This document shows positions 1-8,671 of a stretch of 49,739 nucleotides of DNA, piece by piece. Location: assembly GCA_964408955.1 (NCBI GenBank), contig CAYPBK010000012.1, positions 1 through 49,739 of the forward strand, in the 5' to 3' direction. A program made the position numbers and the translations under genes. The notes under the pieces are model-generated. The model was not told the origin of the DNA. It saw only the letters and a program-made list of their open reading frames with translations, and made no database searches. Source of the DNA: JAAYKT01 sp964408955 (GTDB lineage: Bacteria > Bacillota > Clostridia > Lutisporales > Lutisporaceae). Each line of letters opens with the position of its first letter. Position 1 is the first letter of the stretch.

Positions 1-250
1 AACGAAGAACTTTTGATTTCGCCCGGAATGAGTTTAGAAGCATAGGTTTTGTAACCCTGCTTCTGGATAATATCGTGCATAACTGTCGCTGGACTCTGGT
101 CGCTGGACTCTGGTCGCTGGTCGCTGGATAAATGCTTCTAGCTCCTTGCTTCTTGCCTCTAGCCTTTAGGATTTGTCTCAAGAGCGTAGAGATTTGTACG
201 GATATTATCAAAGAAGCATTGTGGAGAAACCGTTAAGCTCCTAGTCTCCG
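1..250. repeat. Left-edge copies of an intergenic repeat family
   Basis: No gene was found in 1-252. Bases 1-75 resemble the 3' half, and 184-236 the 5' half, of the repeat units at 8371-8595 and 8672-8896; shared cores include TTTCGCCCGGAATGA and GCATTGTGGAGAAACCGT. Between them, at about 83-128, lies a short tandem array of TCGCTGG/ACTCTGG words like the GGACGCTGG arrays at 8.3-8.9 kb. The order suggests the end of one unit and the start of the next. The function is unknown. Confidence 0.75.
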
Positions 251-252
251 TT

Positions 253-462
253 TTACCTTATTTTTTTAATAACAAAAATAGCTATCGCCATAGCAATCAG
301 CCCTATATTCATAATAATAGTTACTCCCGCATCCCTCTTCATATTAGCCTTCTTAAACTTGGGTATATCAACAAAAAATTCAAAAATTACTATGAGCACT
401 ATGGCTACCATTATGTAGGTGCATTTACCGTTCTTCACCAAATCAAGGATATTTTTAAACAA
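253..462 (-). CDS. Small two-TM membrane protein, hypothetical
   Basis: A 69-aa product with two hydrophobic segments, about residues 16-33 and 47-65, separated by a basic stretch (KFKKANMKRD) and ending in KKIR. This fits a small inner-membrane protein with both termini on the same side. The only in-frame start giving this length is TTG at 462, and it lies against the run of A/T of the terminator that ends the upstream gene. No convincing Shine-Dalgarno site is present, so the true start may be internal (for example Met18) or the gene may be poorly expressed. It vaguely resembles small uncharacterised clostridial membrane proteins found near sporulation genes; that is an impression only. No function can be assigned. 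Confidence 0.5.
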   Translation of the reverse strand: MFKNILDLVKNGKCTYIMVAIVLIVIFEFFVDIPKFKKANMKRDAGVTIIMNIGLIAMAIAIFVIKKIR

Positions 463-508
463 AAAACCACAGCCTTTGCAAATTTATTTTAGTTTTTGCA
501 AGCTATGG
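461..508 (-). terminator. Rho-independent terminator after the MobA-like gene
   Basis: On the minus strand, arm 508-495 pairs with arm 482-467 (a 7-bp TTGCAAA stem, a 2-nt bulge, then a 7-bp CCATAGC/GCTGTGG stem with one G-T pair), closed by a 12-nt loop and followed at once by six T (466-461). It lies 30 bp past the stop of the nucleotidyltransferase gene, so it probably ends the SPOCS-LysM/ispE/nucleotidyltransferase transcript. Confidence 0.75.
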
Positions 509-538
509 TTTTTATATACAATAATTAAATTTTAATTG

Positions 539-1273
539 TTATAAATATTTATTAACAAATTCAATATCCGACGGTTTGTCCACATCATTACCTATTTCGG
601 GAAAAGGTGATATTATTACCTCAGCATTGATATCTAGGAGTTTATTTGCTTTGTCTCTAATAGCATTAATAGTCAATATCCCAAAGGCTAGACGTAATAT
701 AAAGCCAAAGCCTAAAATCCCCGCCATCTTTATAGGACTTTTCCTATACTCCAAAGCCTTTTCAAAGAAAGCCTTTATCCTGTCCGCAATTTCAGGATTA
801 AAATAAAAGGCATTACCTCCCGTAAAATAACCTTCCTTTAGCTTTACATAGGTTCTCTTAACCTCCGGGTACCTCTCATCGTTCACCTTTTTGTCCACTA
901 TGGAATAACATAAATCAGCACCTGATTCCTTTGCTTTAAATAAAAAGAATTCTAAAGCTTCCGATGTAATCATTGGTATATCACAACTAAGAACTAAAAT
1001 TTCTTTGTCCTGGGGAAAAAGCTTCAAAGCATTTATGACATTATCAACCATGGAATCTGTGCCTTCCATAATATAATCTATCTTATGTCCCATAGCTTCC
1101 CGAAGCCTCTCTTCCTCTCCCACTACAGCTATCTTTTCTATATTCTTCACTCCATGTAATGCATCAAGAACATATTCAAGCATATATTTATCCTTTATTT
1201 TTAATAACGCTTTGCTTTTTAATGCTCCTTTTTTTTCTGCTTTCTTCTCTCCTGCAAGAATAATTGCGTTCAT
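539..1273 (-). CDS. MobA-like NTP transferase domain protein
   Basis: A 244-aa nucleotidyltransferase of the MobA/GlmU-type GT-A fold. The N-terminus MNAIILAGEKKA is the loop that binds the nucleotide phosphates, although the usual LAGG is LAGE here. ALLKIKDKYML supplies the conserved Lys region, and LSCDIPMIT carries the metal-binding Asp. The substrate cannot be read; the gene need not be in molybdopterin guanylylation, since relatives act on sugar phosphates, CDP-alcohols or other nucleotides. The ATG at 1273 is chosen because AGAGGTG stands 7 nt upstream; an in-frame GTG at 1282 lies inside that ribosome site. It starts 18 bp after ispE and ends before a terminator, so it is probably last in the operon. 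ispE itself makes a CDP-linked intermediate, but no functional link is shown. Confidence 0.75.
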   Translation of the reverse strand: MNAIILAGEKKAEKKGALKSKALLKIKDKYMLEYVLDALHGVKNIEKIAVVGEEERLREAMGHKIDYIMEGTDSMVDNVINALKLFPQDKEILVLSCDIPMITSEALEFFLFKAKESGADLCYSIVDKKVNDERYPEVKRTYVKLKEGYFTGGNAFYFNPEIADRIKAFFEKALEYRKSPIKMAGILGFGFILRLAFGILTINAIRDKANKLLDINAEVIISPFPEIGNDVDKPSDIEFVNKYL

Positions 1274-1291
1274 GAACGGCACCTCTTTCTG

Positions 1292-2167
1292 CTATTCTAC
1301 CCACCCCGGATTCATGGATTTAGCTAAGAATACCTCATCAGCATACTCTTTTATTTTGTCGTAAGCGTTATATGCTTTATACTCATCATTAAATATGCCA
1401 AATACCGTAGGTCCGCTTCCGCTCATTACGCTTCCCAGAGCTCCGTTTTCCAATAGCTTTTCCTTCAGTATTCCTATCTTGGGGCATACTTCCATGGTGA
1501 CACTTTCCAATACATTGCATAGATTATTAGCCACTCCTTCAATATTCCCATCATCCAACATCTCTACCATTGCTTTTATATCAGGCTTTGCATCTATTTT
1601 TATATTGTCAAAACTATTATATATGCTTTTAGTGGAAATGTCACCCTCAGGCTTTGCCAGAAGTACAAAGACTGAAGGCATGGGCTTAAGCGGCTTAAGC
1701 TTTTCTCCTAGTCCCTCCGCCAGTGCCGTGCCTCCTTCAATGCAAAAAGAAACATCCGCCCCCACTTCTTTTGCTATAGCCAGCATTTCATCCACAGACA
1801 TCCTCAAATGCCATGCTTTATTTAAAAGCCTTATTGCAGCGGCGGCATCGGTACTGCCTCCGCCCAAACCCGCTGCTACAGGTATATTTTTCTCTATTTG
1901 TATCTTGGCACCGTCACTTACGTTATATTTCTTCTTTATAATCTCTGCTGTCTTATATACTATATTATCTTTGCCCTTGGGAATAAGCCCTGAATTTGAA
2001 CTGATAATTATAATATCCTCGGAAATAGGTTTTAATGTTATTAAATCACAAAGAGAAACAGATTGCATTATCATCACAACATCATGATAGCCATCTGTTC
2101 TTTTTGCAATTACATCAAGGGCCAAATTGATTTTAGCCGGGGCTTTGGCTGTGTATTTAATACTCAA
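1292..2167 (-). CDS. ispE: 4-diphosphocytidyl-2-C-methyl-D-erythritol kinase
   Basis: GHMP-superfamily kinase of the MEP (non-mevalonate) isoprenoid pathway, phosphorylating CDP-methylerythritol with ATP. The 291-aa length is normal. The N-terminal AKAPAKINLALDV contains the catalytic Lys region. The Gly-rich ATP loop is AGLGGGSTDAAAA (about residues 95-107). Motif 3 is SGSGPTVFGIF near the C-terminus. The start used is TTG at 2167, preceded by GAGAGGG about 11 nt upstream, so it is moderately certain. The gene lies between the SPOCS-LysM spore gene and the MobA-like gene on the same strand. In Bacillus, ispE lies next to veg and yabG; here those are about 43 kb away at the other end of the window. 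Confidence 0.95.
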   Translation of the reverse strand: MSIKYTAKAPAKINLALDVIAKRTDGYHDVVMIMQSVSLCDLITLKPISEDIIIISSNSGLIPKGKDNIVYKTAEIIKKKYNVSDGAKIQIEKNIPVAAGLGGGSTDAAAAIRLLNKAWHLRMSVDEMLAIAKEVGADVSFCIEGGTALAEGLGEKLKPLKPMPSVFVLLAKPEGDISTKSIYNSFDNIKIDAKPDIKAMVEMLDDGNIEGVANNLCNVLESVTMEVCPKIGILKEKLLENGALGSVMSGSGPTVFGIFNDEYKAYNAYDKIKEYADEVFLAKSMNPGWVE

Positions 2168-2314
2168 TAGACAACAGTCCCTCTCTATAATACTTTATAT
2201 TAATAATATAATATAAAAATTTGCTCCGCAACATTTTTCGGTTAATATTCACGCCTAATCGTAATTTTAACAGTCATCTCCTTTTATAACTGCACGACCA
2301 TCGTTTCCTTATAA

Positions 2315-3880
2315 TTATTGCCTTATGCTTTTTAATATCAATATTTTTTGTCCCACTTTCAAAACGTCAGGGTTGCCTATGTTGTTCAAATCCGCTAAAT
2401 CATCTACAGTAGTATTATATTTCTTGGCAATTTTCCATAGGGTATCTCCGGGGGCTACGACATATATTGTAACAGCCGGCAACAAGCTATGATCATACTT
2501 AACGCCGTCCTGCTCTTCAATGTCACATATCAAAACTTTATTTACTCTGTTATAAACATGTACGCCGGCTACTAGTGCTATCCTTATATCTATCGAATCT
2601 CTGCCGGAAACGGAATAAGTTATGCTTTCCACATTGCAGCTTGCTTTAGGCTGCATGGTTGTTTTGGCGCCTATTGCATCTACAATTATTTTAAAAGGAA
2701 ATTCTTCTGTTGCCGAACTCATCGGTTCGCCGCTATAGGAGGATTTATATAAAGCACATACAGAAACAATTCCTTCTATTCCCACCTTATCATCCATGAC
2801 CTTTGTTTCATATATGAGAGGCTTAGCATCTAAAAAGAAAACCTCTTTTGCTTCTGGGGCACCTTGCTTTATTTTAATACTCTCTTTTATTATTGCATCA
2901 TTCTTTCCTTTACATAAGTATTCGTCCAGGTCATATCCTTTCTTTCCCATTACTATTTCTTGCTTCGGATTATACATATCTGTCAGAATCTCAGGTTTGA
3001 CCTCTTTATATGCCCTTCCGCTTATATCTATATTTACATTTAAAGCTATATTCCTTTTTTCTCCTTCTATGTCTTCAGTTATAAAGGTATTGGTCTCTCT
3101 AACCTTTGAAAAAACTGTTGCCTCCATACCTTCGTCTGCTTCAGGAATTTCAATGTACTGGGTATAGGGAATCTCTCCCCTTGTGTTTTCCATTTCATCC
3201 TCCGTAGATTTGTATAGGATATTATAGCAAAGAGAGCCAAAACCCTGCACTTTTCCTTCCATGCATAGACTATCTTTTATGTAAGCCCAATAATCTGTCT
3301 TCAAGATTTCTTTAACGGGTGCCTTATCACCTTCAATCTGTATTTCTTCTTTCACGTTAAATTTATCCTTGTTCATACCGGCAATACCTTTAACATTCAA
3401 TGGCTCTCTCAACACTTGTATATGATCTGAGCCTCTGACATCCATGGGAATTTCCATCTCATATATGTCCTCCACTGTACATCCCAAGTCCATTATTACT
3501 TTAATGCCAATTTTTCTACTGTTTATTATATGGCAATCTACATGCTGGATTGTGGCATCTATCCATTCCTTCATACCCGGCTTAGCACCATCCACATCAA
3601 TTATATGAGTGAAGTCTGCAGATATATTTAAACTGCTCAAAGGTCTGCCTTCTGTTTCTGCCGCATATAGAATATCCATAAGTACCTGTCCGTCCACTAT
3701 TACTTTATCATTGGTAGCCTCTGAATTCTTTATTATCACCTTTGCGGAAGGGTAAAGTATTTTATATACATCGGGGTTTATATCGGGAACATTTATATCC
3801 TCTTCCACAACAGCTCCTGAGATTTCATCACCTATTATTTTGCATGCTTTTAACGGGGTTTTTATAAGCTCTACAGACAT
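2315..3880 (-). CDS. SPOCS (DUF3794) and LysM domain spore protein
   Basis: A 521-aa protein with SPOCS/DUF3794-type repeats through most of its length (the first contains EEDINVPDINPDVYKILY near residues 26-43) and one C-terminal LysM domain (about 473-517: YVVAPGDTLWKIAKKY through VGQKILIL). LysM binds peptidoglycan glycans, and SPOCS domains occur in sporulation and coat-associated proteins, so a role in spore envelope assembly is inferred. There is no signal peptide, which fits delivery from the mother-cell cytoplasm. The start ATG at 3880 has GGAGGAGG 7 nt upstream. A sigma-E-like promoter lies at 3926-3954. It heads the SPOCS-LysM/ispE/nucleotidyltransferase group and is divergent from the germinant receptor operon. 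Confidence 0.9.
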   Translation of the reverse strand: MSVELIKTPLKACKIIGDEISGAVVEEDINVPDINPDVYKILYPSAKVIIKNSEATNDKVIVDGQVLMDILYAAETEGRPLSSLNISADFTHIIDVDGAKPGMKEWIDATIQHVDCHIINSRKIGIKVIMDLGCTVEDIYEMEIPMDVRGSDHIQVLREPLNVKGIAGMNKDKFNVKEEIQIEGDKAPVKEILKTDYWAYIKDSLCMEGKVQGFGSLCYNILYKSTEDEMENTRGEIPYTQYIEIPEADEGMEATVFSKVRETNTFITEDIEGEKRNIALNVNIDISGRAYKEVKPEILTDMYNPKQEIVMGKKGYDLDEYLCKGKNDAIIKESIKIKQGAPEAKEVFFLDAKPLIYETKVMDDKVGIEGIVSVCALYKSSYSGEPMSSATEEFPFKIIVDAIGAKTTMQPKASCNVESITYSVSGRDSIDIRIALVAGVHVYNRVNKVLICDIEEQDGVKYDHSLLPAVTIYVVAPGDTLWKIAKKYNTTVDDLADLNNIGNPDVLKVGQKILILKSIRQ

Positions 3881-3925
3881 CCCATTTCCTCCTCCAATAA
3901 CAAATTTGTATAAGCGTTCTATACT

Positions 3926-3954
3926 ATTTATATGAGTTGGTTAAGGTTTTATGA
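3926..3954 (-). promoter_or_regulatory. Possible sigma-E-type promoter for the SPOCS-LysM gene
   Basis: The minus strand reads TCATAAA (3954-3948), a 13-bp spacer, then CATATAAAT (3934-3926), about 45 bp upstream of the ATG at 3880. This resembles the mother-cell sigma-E pattern (ATA in the -35 region, CATA in the -10). It was found by eye, and AT-rich DNA gives such matches by chance. Confidence 0.4.
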
Positions 3955-4061
3955 ATATTTTTTTCCCTTGATATCCAAGGTATGTAATAAGTGTAAGAGC
4001 ATTGGGCAGAATAATTTGTATAAGCAATTTATTCAATTACTTTAGAAAAGGTGTTGTTGTT

Positions 4062-5807
4062 ATGAGCCATATAACTCAAGGTATAAAAAGTATCCTATCC
4101 TATAAGGAACCGCCAGACCAACCCTTTGAACTCTTAGAGAAAGACGATGAAGGCCTAAACCAACCGGTTGTAAAGCCTGATATAGAGGAAATTAAAAAGA
4201 AATATAGTAAGCAGGAAAAAAAAGAAACCATAAAACCGATGAAGGCAGGAGAAGTAAAATCCCCAAGAACTCCCATTGATAAAAGAAATGTACTTACAGA
4301 TGAATTGATAGTCAATATTGAGTATATGAAGCAAAGATTTAATCTTCCTAAAAATCAAGATGTAATTATTAGAGAATTTATTATTGGTGAAAAAAACGAC
4401 TCCTGTATACTATTTATTGCCGGTATGGTTGACAATAATGTGATCAATGAATTTATCATACCTCCGCTTATAAATGCAGTCGATATCAGGGACATAGCCA
4501 AGGAATCAATTTCTGATTATATTCTTAATAATGTTATATCTATTAATCAAGTAGTAAAAACAAATAATTTGGATGAAATAACTATAAAGGTTTTGAGCGG
4601 TATAACTGCCCTTTTCATAGAAGGTAGTGATGAATGTCTATTAATTGAAAGCAGAGGCTTTGAAAAAAGAAGTATAGACAGACCCCAGACAGAATCGGTC
4701 ATTCGCGGCTCCCAAGAAGCTTTTACAGAAGATTTAAGAACTAATCTGACATTATTGAGAAGGGCTATAAAAAACGAAAACTTAATAATTGAAATGACCC
4801 GGGTTAGTAAAACCAATCATGCTTCCTGCGCCATTGCATATTTAAAAGATATAGCCAGCCCTGAATTGATAAAAGAAGTTAAACGGAGGGTAAATAACAT
4901 TGATACTGATTTGATACTGGGGGCGGGGATGCTGGAGCAGTTAATAGAGGATAATTGTTTCATGCTTTTTCCACAGTTAATTGACACGGAACGACCGGAC
5001 AGAGCCGTATCCTTCCTTATAGAGGGAAAAGTCCTCATGATTGTAGATGGTACACCTTTTGTTATGGCTGCCCCCATTACATTGTTTCATTTACTTCATA
5101 CTTCAGAGGACTCCCTTCTTCGTTGGGAATATGGTACATTTTTAAGGTTTATCAGGTACATGGGTGTATTAATTGCGCTTTTTTTACCCGGGGTTTATAT
5201 TGCGCTAACTTTATATCATCACGAGATGATACCCACTCAACTGCTTATATCTATCGTTAAAACCAGACAACAGGTCCCATTTCCAGCAGTTATGGAGATG
5301 GTCATGCTGGAAGTCGCCTTTGAGCTTATAAGGGAAGGCGGGATACGAGTTCCCGGCGTTATCGGAAACACTCTTGGTATCGTCGGCGCTTTGATACTTG
5401 GTCAGGCTGCGGTTGCGGCGGGGCTTGTCAGCCCAATCCTTATTATCATTGCGGCGGTTGCCGGCATCGGGAGCTTTGTAATACCTAACTACTCTTTATC
5501 CATAGGCATTAGGATATTGCGGTTTATAATAATATTGTACGGCGTAGTGGCCGGATTTTTTGGTATTTCCTTAGCTATAGTAAGTATAAGTTTAATTGCC
5601 TGTAATATGAAATCCTTCGGTGTACCGTTTCTTTCGCCTATTGCTCCTAAAACTATTGGCAGCCATGATTTAATAATAAAATATCCTGTTTATATGCAAA
5701 GAATCAGACCTGACTATTTTAACAACCCGGATAGAAGCAGGCAAGGACCAGTAGCAAGAAACTGGAAAAATAGCAAAGGTGGTAGCAAGAATGACAAAAG
5801 AAGGTAG
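4062..5807 (+). CDS. Spore germinant receptor A subunit (GerAA/GerKA family)
   Basis: A 581-aa GerA-family A subunit of an inner-membrane germinant receptor. It has a long soluble N-terminal region (about 1-330, including QRFNLPKNQDVIIREF and the conserved TERPDRAV region), then a hydrophobic C-terminal half with LLRWEYGTFLRFIRY, PGVYIALTLYHHEMIPTQLL and FPAVMEMVMLEVAFELIREG, all typical of the family. The ATG at 4062 is chosen over the upstream in-frame ATG at 4002 because AAAAGGTG precedes it and GerA proteins usually start with a short tail before this point. It overlaps the B-subunit gene by 17 nt, which suggests translational coupling. The operon is plus strand and divergent from the SPOCS-LysM gene; expression in the forespore is expected but no clear sigma-G site is visible. 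Confidence 0.95.
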   Translation: MSHITQGIKSILSYKEPPDQPFELLEKDDEGLNQPVVKPDIEEIKKKYSKQEKKETIKPMKAGEVKSPRTPIDKRNVLTDELIVNIEYMKQRFNLPKNQDVIIREFIIGEKNDSCILFIAGMVDNNVINEFIIPPLINAVDIRDIAKESISDYILNNVISINQVVKTNNLDEITIKVLSGITALFIEGSDECLLIESRGFEKRSIDRPQTESVIRGSQEAFTEDLRTNLTLLRRAIKNENLIIEMTRVSKTNHASCAIAYLKDIASPELIKEVKRRVNNIDTDLILGAGMLEQLIEDNCFMLFPQLIDTERPDRAVSFLIEGKVLMIVDGTPFVMAAPITLFHLLHTSEDSLLRWEYGTFLRFIRYMGVLIALFLPGVYIALTLYHHEMIPTQLLISIVKTRQQVPFPAVMEMVMLEVAFELIREGGIRVPGVIGNTLGIVGALILGQAAVAAGLVSPILIIIAAVAGIGSFVIPNYSLSIGIRILRFIIILYGVVAGFFGISLAIVSISLIACNMKSFGVPFLSPIAPKTIGSHDLIIKYPVYMQRIRPDYFNNPDRSRQGPVARNWKNSKGGSKNDKRR

Positions 5808-6900
5808 TTTTGGGATGCAAGAAGCTATCTGCCTGTTAACAATTACAACAGTATCAAAAGTTTTTTATACAAGCCCTTCCATGGTAATGAAAGTTGTTGG
5901 CACCGCCGGATGGTATATGACCCTAATATCTGCAGCTATTGCAGCTATAGCACTTACACCAATCTTTTCCCTTCTCAACAGATTTCCGGGAAAAAACATT
6001 ATGGAAATCTACGATATTAGTTTAGGCAAGGTTGGCGGCTCAATTCTATCTTTTTTACTGTTTGTTATAATCCTTATAACGACTGCAGTTAATATGAAAG
6101 AGTTTACTGAGGTTCTTATAGTATATGTTTATCCGGAAAGCCCCCCTGGTTATATTATAGGTTTACTTTTATTAGTAATCATTTTAGCCGCTTATTTGGG
6201 TCTTGAATCTATAGCCAGAGTATCAAGGCTCTTGGGAGGAATTTTGTTATTTGGTTTAATATCAGTACTCATATTAGCTTCCAAGAACTATAATATAAGC
6301 CACTTATTCCCTTTGCTGGGCTATGGTGCAAAACCTATAATTATTAATGGCTTATTGAGGAGTTCCGCCTACGGAGAAATGATTGTTATCGGTATCTTCG
6401 TCCGCTCACTACAAGGAATAAAGTATATAAAAAAAGCAGCATGCTATAGTCTTATATTATCAGGTGCTATTATTTCAATATCTATATTCGCATTTACTTT
6501 ATCATTTCCCTATTATACAGGGAAAGAAATCACAGCACCCATGTATTTGATGACTACTCTTATTAGCTATGGAGGCTTTTTTCAAAGACTTGAAGCCATT
6601 TTTCTTTTTATATGGAGTATAAGCTTGTTAATAGCTTTATCATTTTTATTCTATATGAACCTAATGATATATTGCCATATATTTAATATTAAAGATAAAA
6701 GACCATTAATCCTTCCCCTCGCCATAATACTTTACACCCTTACAATGATACCTGAAAATATGACTTCCCTGATAACTATTTATATGCAGGCATTAAGATC
6801 CTATGGTTGGATATTCTTTTACCTCCCTCCCGGGTTTGCATTATTAGCCGCTGTACTGAGAGGCAAAAAAGGAGGTGCAAAAAGTGCGAAAAATAGCTAG
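5791..6900 (+). CDS. Spore germinant receptor B subunit (GerAB/GerKB family)
   Basis: A 369-aa integral membrane protein of the GerAB/ArcD/ProY branch of the amino acid-polyamine-cation transporter superfamily, with about ten hydrophobic segments. In B. subtilis GerA the B subunit forms the germinant-binding pocket. The N-terminus MTKEGSFGMQEAICLLTITTVSKVFYTSP matches the usual opening of the family (shown here as positions 1-29). The ATG at 5791 is preferred to a GTG at 5779 because AAAGGTGG then serves as the ribosome site 8 nt upstream. It overlaps the A-subunit gene by 17 nt and the C-subunit gene by 17 nt. The germinant cannot be deduced from sequence; given the neighbouring loci, an amino acid is plausible. 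Confidence 0.93.
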   Translation: MTKEGSFGMQEAICLLTITTVSKVFYTSPSMVMKVVGTAGWYMTLISAAIAAIALTPIFSLLNRFPGKNIMEIYDISLGKVGGSILSFLLFVIILITTAVNMKEFTEVLIVYVYPESPPGYIIGLLLLVIILAAYLGLESIARVSRLLGGILLFGLISVLILASKNYNISHLFPLLGYGAKPIIINGLLRSSAYGEMIVIGIFVRSLQGIKYIKKAACYSLILSGAIISISIFAFTLSFPYYTGKEITAPMYLMTTLISYGGFFQRLEAIFLFIWSISLLIALSFLFYMNLMIYCHIFNIKDKRPLILPLAIILYTLTMIPENMTSLITIYMQALRSYGWIFFYLPPGFALLAAVLRGKKGGAKSAKNS

Positions 6901-8167
6901 TATTATAGTTTTTTTCATGATACTTTTTATGCTTACCGGGTGCTACGATTCCAGGGAAATAAGTGATTCTACTTATGTTGCAATGTTAGGCATAGACGAA
7001 GGTACAAATAATAAATGGCAAATAACCTTTTTGTTTCCTTCCTTAGACAAAATGAACAGCGGTGAAGAAGAGGGTGGCAAAAGCTCTGTTAAATATACAA
7101 AATATACTATAGAGGCTTCATCCTTTTTTGAAGGGGTATCTCTAGCAAACACCAGTATACCTAAACAAATTATTTTCATGCATGCCAATGCAATTGTCTT
7201 TTCTGAAGCCCTCGCCAGAGATGGGAAAATCGGTGAGTTTATTGCACCGCTAATTAGAAATAGGGAAATACGCCGAACAGAATTTATTATAGTATCTAAA
7301 GGCAGTGCAAATAGTTTCTTAGAAGCCGCTTCCAAGAATGTAGAATCTTCTATTACCCAGGAGATGGAGGATCTATTAGGTGGAACCTCTTATGCAGGAT
7401 ACTTTCCAACGGCAGACTTGAATGACTTAAATAACGGTATTAAATCCACATACCATCAAGTCATCGCTGCTTATGGTGATTTAAATAGCGGAATTAACAA
7501 AGAAAGAGATGACTCCAGCAACAAAAATGGAAATGAAATAGAATACTATGCAGGCGATATTCCAAGGGAGGGTGGACCCAAAATAGATCTGGCAGGGAGT
7601 GCCGTCATTAATGGTGATAGAATGGTAGGGAAGCTTACAGGTCAAGAAACTAGTATGGTTTTAATTATAAAAGGTCTTTTAAAAAAATCAACATTAGCTA
7701 TACCTGACCCCAAGAAAGAGAATTTAATTGTACCTATTGAAATAAGATTATCTAAAAAACCTAAAATAAATGTTAAGTTTGAGGATAAAGAACCTGTGAT
7801 AGATATAAAACTAAAACTTGAAGGTGACATTCTAGCCATTCAGAGCCGGATTGATTATGAAGATCCGAAACTAACACCCGTTTTAGAAAAAGCTGTGGAA
7901 GACTTTATTGAAAAAGAACTTAATAAAACATTTAAAAAATGTAAAAACTTAAAATCAGATGTCTTTAACTTTGGTAATATCGCTGTCAGGCAATTCCTAA
8001 CCATACAAGAATGGGAAGAATATAATTGGAATAAGCATTTTGAAAACGCCCATATCAACACAAGCGTAAAATTCAATATCAGGCGTACCGGAACAATGAT
8101 AAGTGATTCGCCGATTATTTCGACGGAGGATGATGAAAAGGAGAATAAATGGAGTGGTTTTTTATGA
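6884..8167 (+). CDS. Spore germinant receptor C subunit, Ger(x)C lipoprotein
   Basis: A 427-aa Ger(x)C-family lipoprotein. The signal sequence KIASIIVFFMILFM ends in a lipobox LTGC (Cys20), followed by YDSREISDSTYVAMLGID, the classic start of mature GerAC/GerKC proteins. The start is GTG at 6884, with GGAGG 8 nt upstream; an in-frame GTG at 6875 falls inside that ribosome site. The gene overlaps the B-subunit gene by 17 nt and a small downstream gene by 19 nt, so all four are probably one transcript. The mature protein is expected on the outer face of the inner spore membrane, anchored by Cys20. Confidence 0.94.
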   Translation: MRKIASIIVFFMILFMLTGCYDSREISDSTYVAMLGIDEGTNNKWQITFLFPSLDKMNSGEEEGGKSSVKYTKYTIEASSFFEGVSLANTSIPKQIIFMHANAIVFSEALARDGKIGEFIAPLIRNREIRRTEFIIVSKGSANSFLEAASKNVESSITQEMEDLLGGTSYAGYFPTADLNDLNNGIKSTYHQVIAAYGDLNSGINKERDDSSNKNGNEIEYYAGDIPREGGPKIDLAGSAVINGDRMVGKLTGQETSMVLIIKGLLKKSTLAIPDPKKENLIVPIEIRLSKKPKINVKFEDKEPVIDIKLKLEGDILAIQSRIDYEDPKLTPVLEKAVEDFIEKELNKTFKKCKNLKSDVFNFGNIAVRQFLTIQEWEEYNWNKHFENAHINTSVKFNIRRTGTMISDSPIISTEDDEKENKWSGFL

Positions 8168-8310
8168 TATTAATTCTATTTCCTATGTTTCATGCTTTTA
8201 GTTATGCAAAATATTGCTTAAGGAATAACAATAAGGCTGCAGCTTGGGGAACGGTAATTTTGGCAATTACTTCTGTCATACTGCCCGGAGTGTTGATGGG
8301 TATGCGGTAG
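8149..8310 (+). CDS. Small membrane protein, candidate germinant receptor D subunit
   Basis: A 53-codon gene overlapping the end of the C-subunit gene by 19 nt. The ATG at 8149 has GGAG (8140-8143) 5 nt upstream. The product has two hydrophobic stretches (about residues 3-20 and 33-50) flanking a short polar basic loop (KYCLRNNNK). Small two-TM D proteins are known in some gerA-type operons of Bacillus, where they modulate the receptor; position, overlap and topology fit that class, but no diagnostic motif is visible, so the assignment is inferred. The reading frame stops at 8308-8310, exactly where the GGACGCT-type minisatellite begins. Confidence 0.75.
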   Translation: MEWFFMILILFPMFHAFSYAKYCLRNNNKAAAWGTVILAITSVILPGVLMGMR

Positions 8311-8356
8311 TCGCTAGACGCTAGTCTCTGGACGCTTGACGCTGGACGCTGGGGTA
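8311..8356. repeat. GGACGCT-type minisatellite, block 1
   Basis: Right after the small germination gene, a run of imperfect 7-8-mers of the form CGCTAGA, CGCTAGT, CTCTGGA, CGCTTGA and CGCTGGA. Similar blocks follow each 225-bp repeat (about 8599-8648 and 8902-8942) and occur at 83-128. No coding potential. Confidence 0.8.
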
Positions 8357-8370
8357 GTTCTCTCCTTCAT

Positions 8371-8595
8371 GTGCCCATTTATCGAAGTAGGTACTGATAT
8401 TATCAAAGGAGCATTGTGGAGAAACCGTAAAACTTCTTAATGAAATGAAGGATAAGCGAAATCAGTCCACCTATAGTAATTACCAATAATTCTATTATTT
8501 TAATCTATCGAAGAGATTTTGATTTCGCCCGGAATGAATTTAGAAGTTTAGGTTTTGGAACTCCTGCTTCTGGATAATATCAGTCACCGGATGCT
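8371..8595. repeat. 225-bp direct repeat, copy 1
   Basis: Nearly identical to 8672-8896 at an offset of 301 bp, with only a few differences (GAAGTAGG against GAGGTAGG, TATTATCAAAGG against TATTGTCAAAGA, CGTAAAACT against CGTATAACT). Both halves resemble the pieces at 184-236 and 1-75. On the minus strand it holds a short open stretch (VITIGGLISLILHFIKK) that weakly resembles the C-terminus of the 253-462 product, so it may contain a decayed small membrane gene. Function unknown. Confidence 0.9.
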
Positions 8596-8671
8596 GATTT
8601 CTGGACGCTGGACGCTAGTCTCTATACTCTGGACGCTGGACGCTGGTTTGAATCCAACATCCAACCTCCTT

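Noticed and set aside
80..130. CRISPR array in the short tandem repeats (also 8311-8356 and 8599-8648)
   Set aside because: Units are 7-8 bp, imperfect and without spacers of constant length; no cas genes are present.
1395..2087. A 230-codon open frame on the plus strand opposite ispE
   Set aside because: It is the antisense shadow of a well-supported ispE; its product is Ser/Pro/Ile-rich with no known motif and it has no ribosome site.
3952..3982. A sigma-G promoter for the germination operon starting with TGAATA at 3952
   Set aside because: No matching CATnnTA -10 box occurs at the proper distance.
4002..4061. An N-terminal extension of the germinant receptor A subunit starting at the upstream ATG
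   Set aside because: No ribosome site before 4002, whereas the ATG at 4062 has one; the extra residues do not look like the family.
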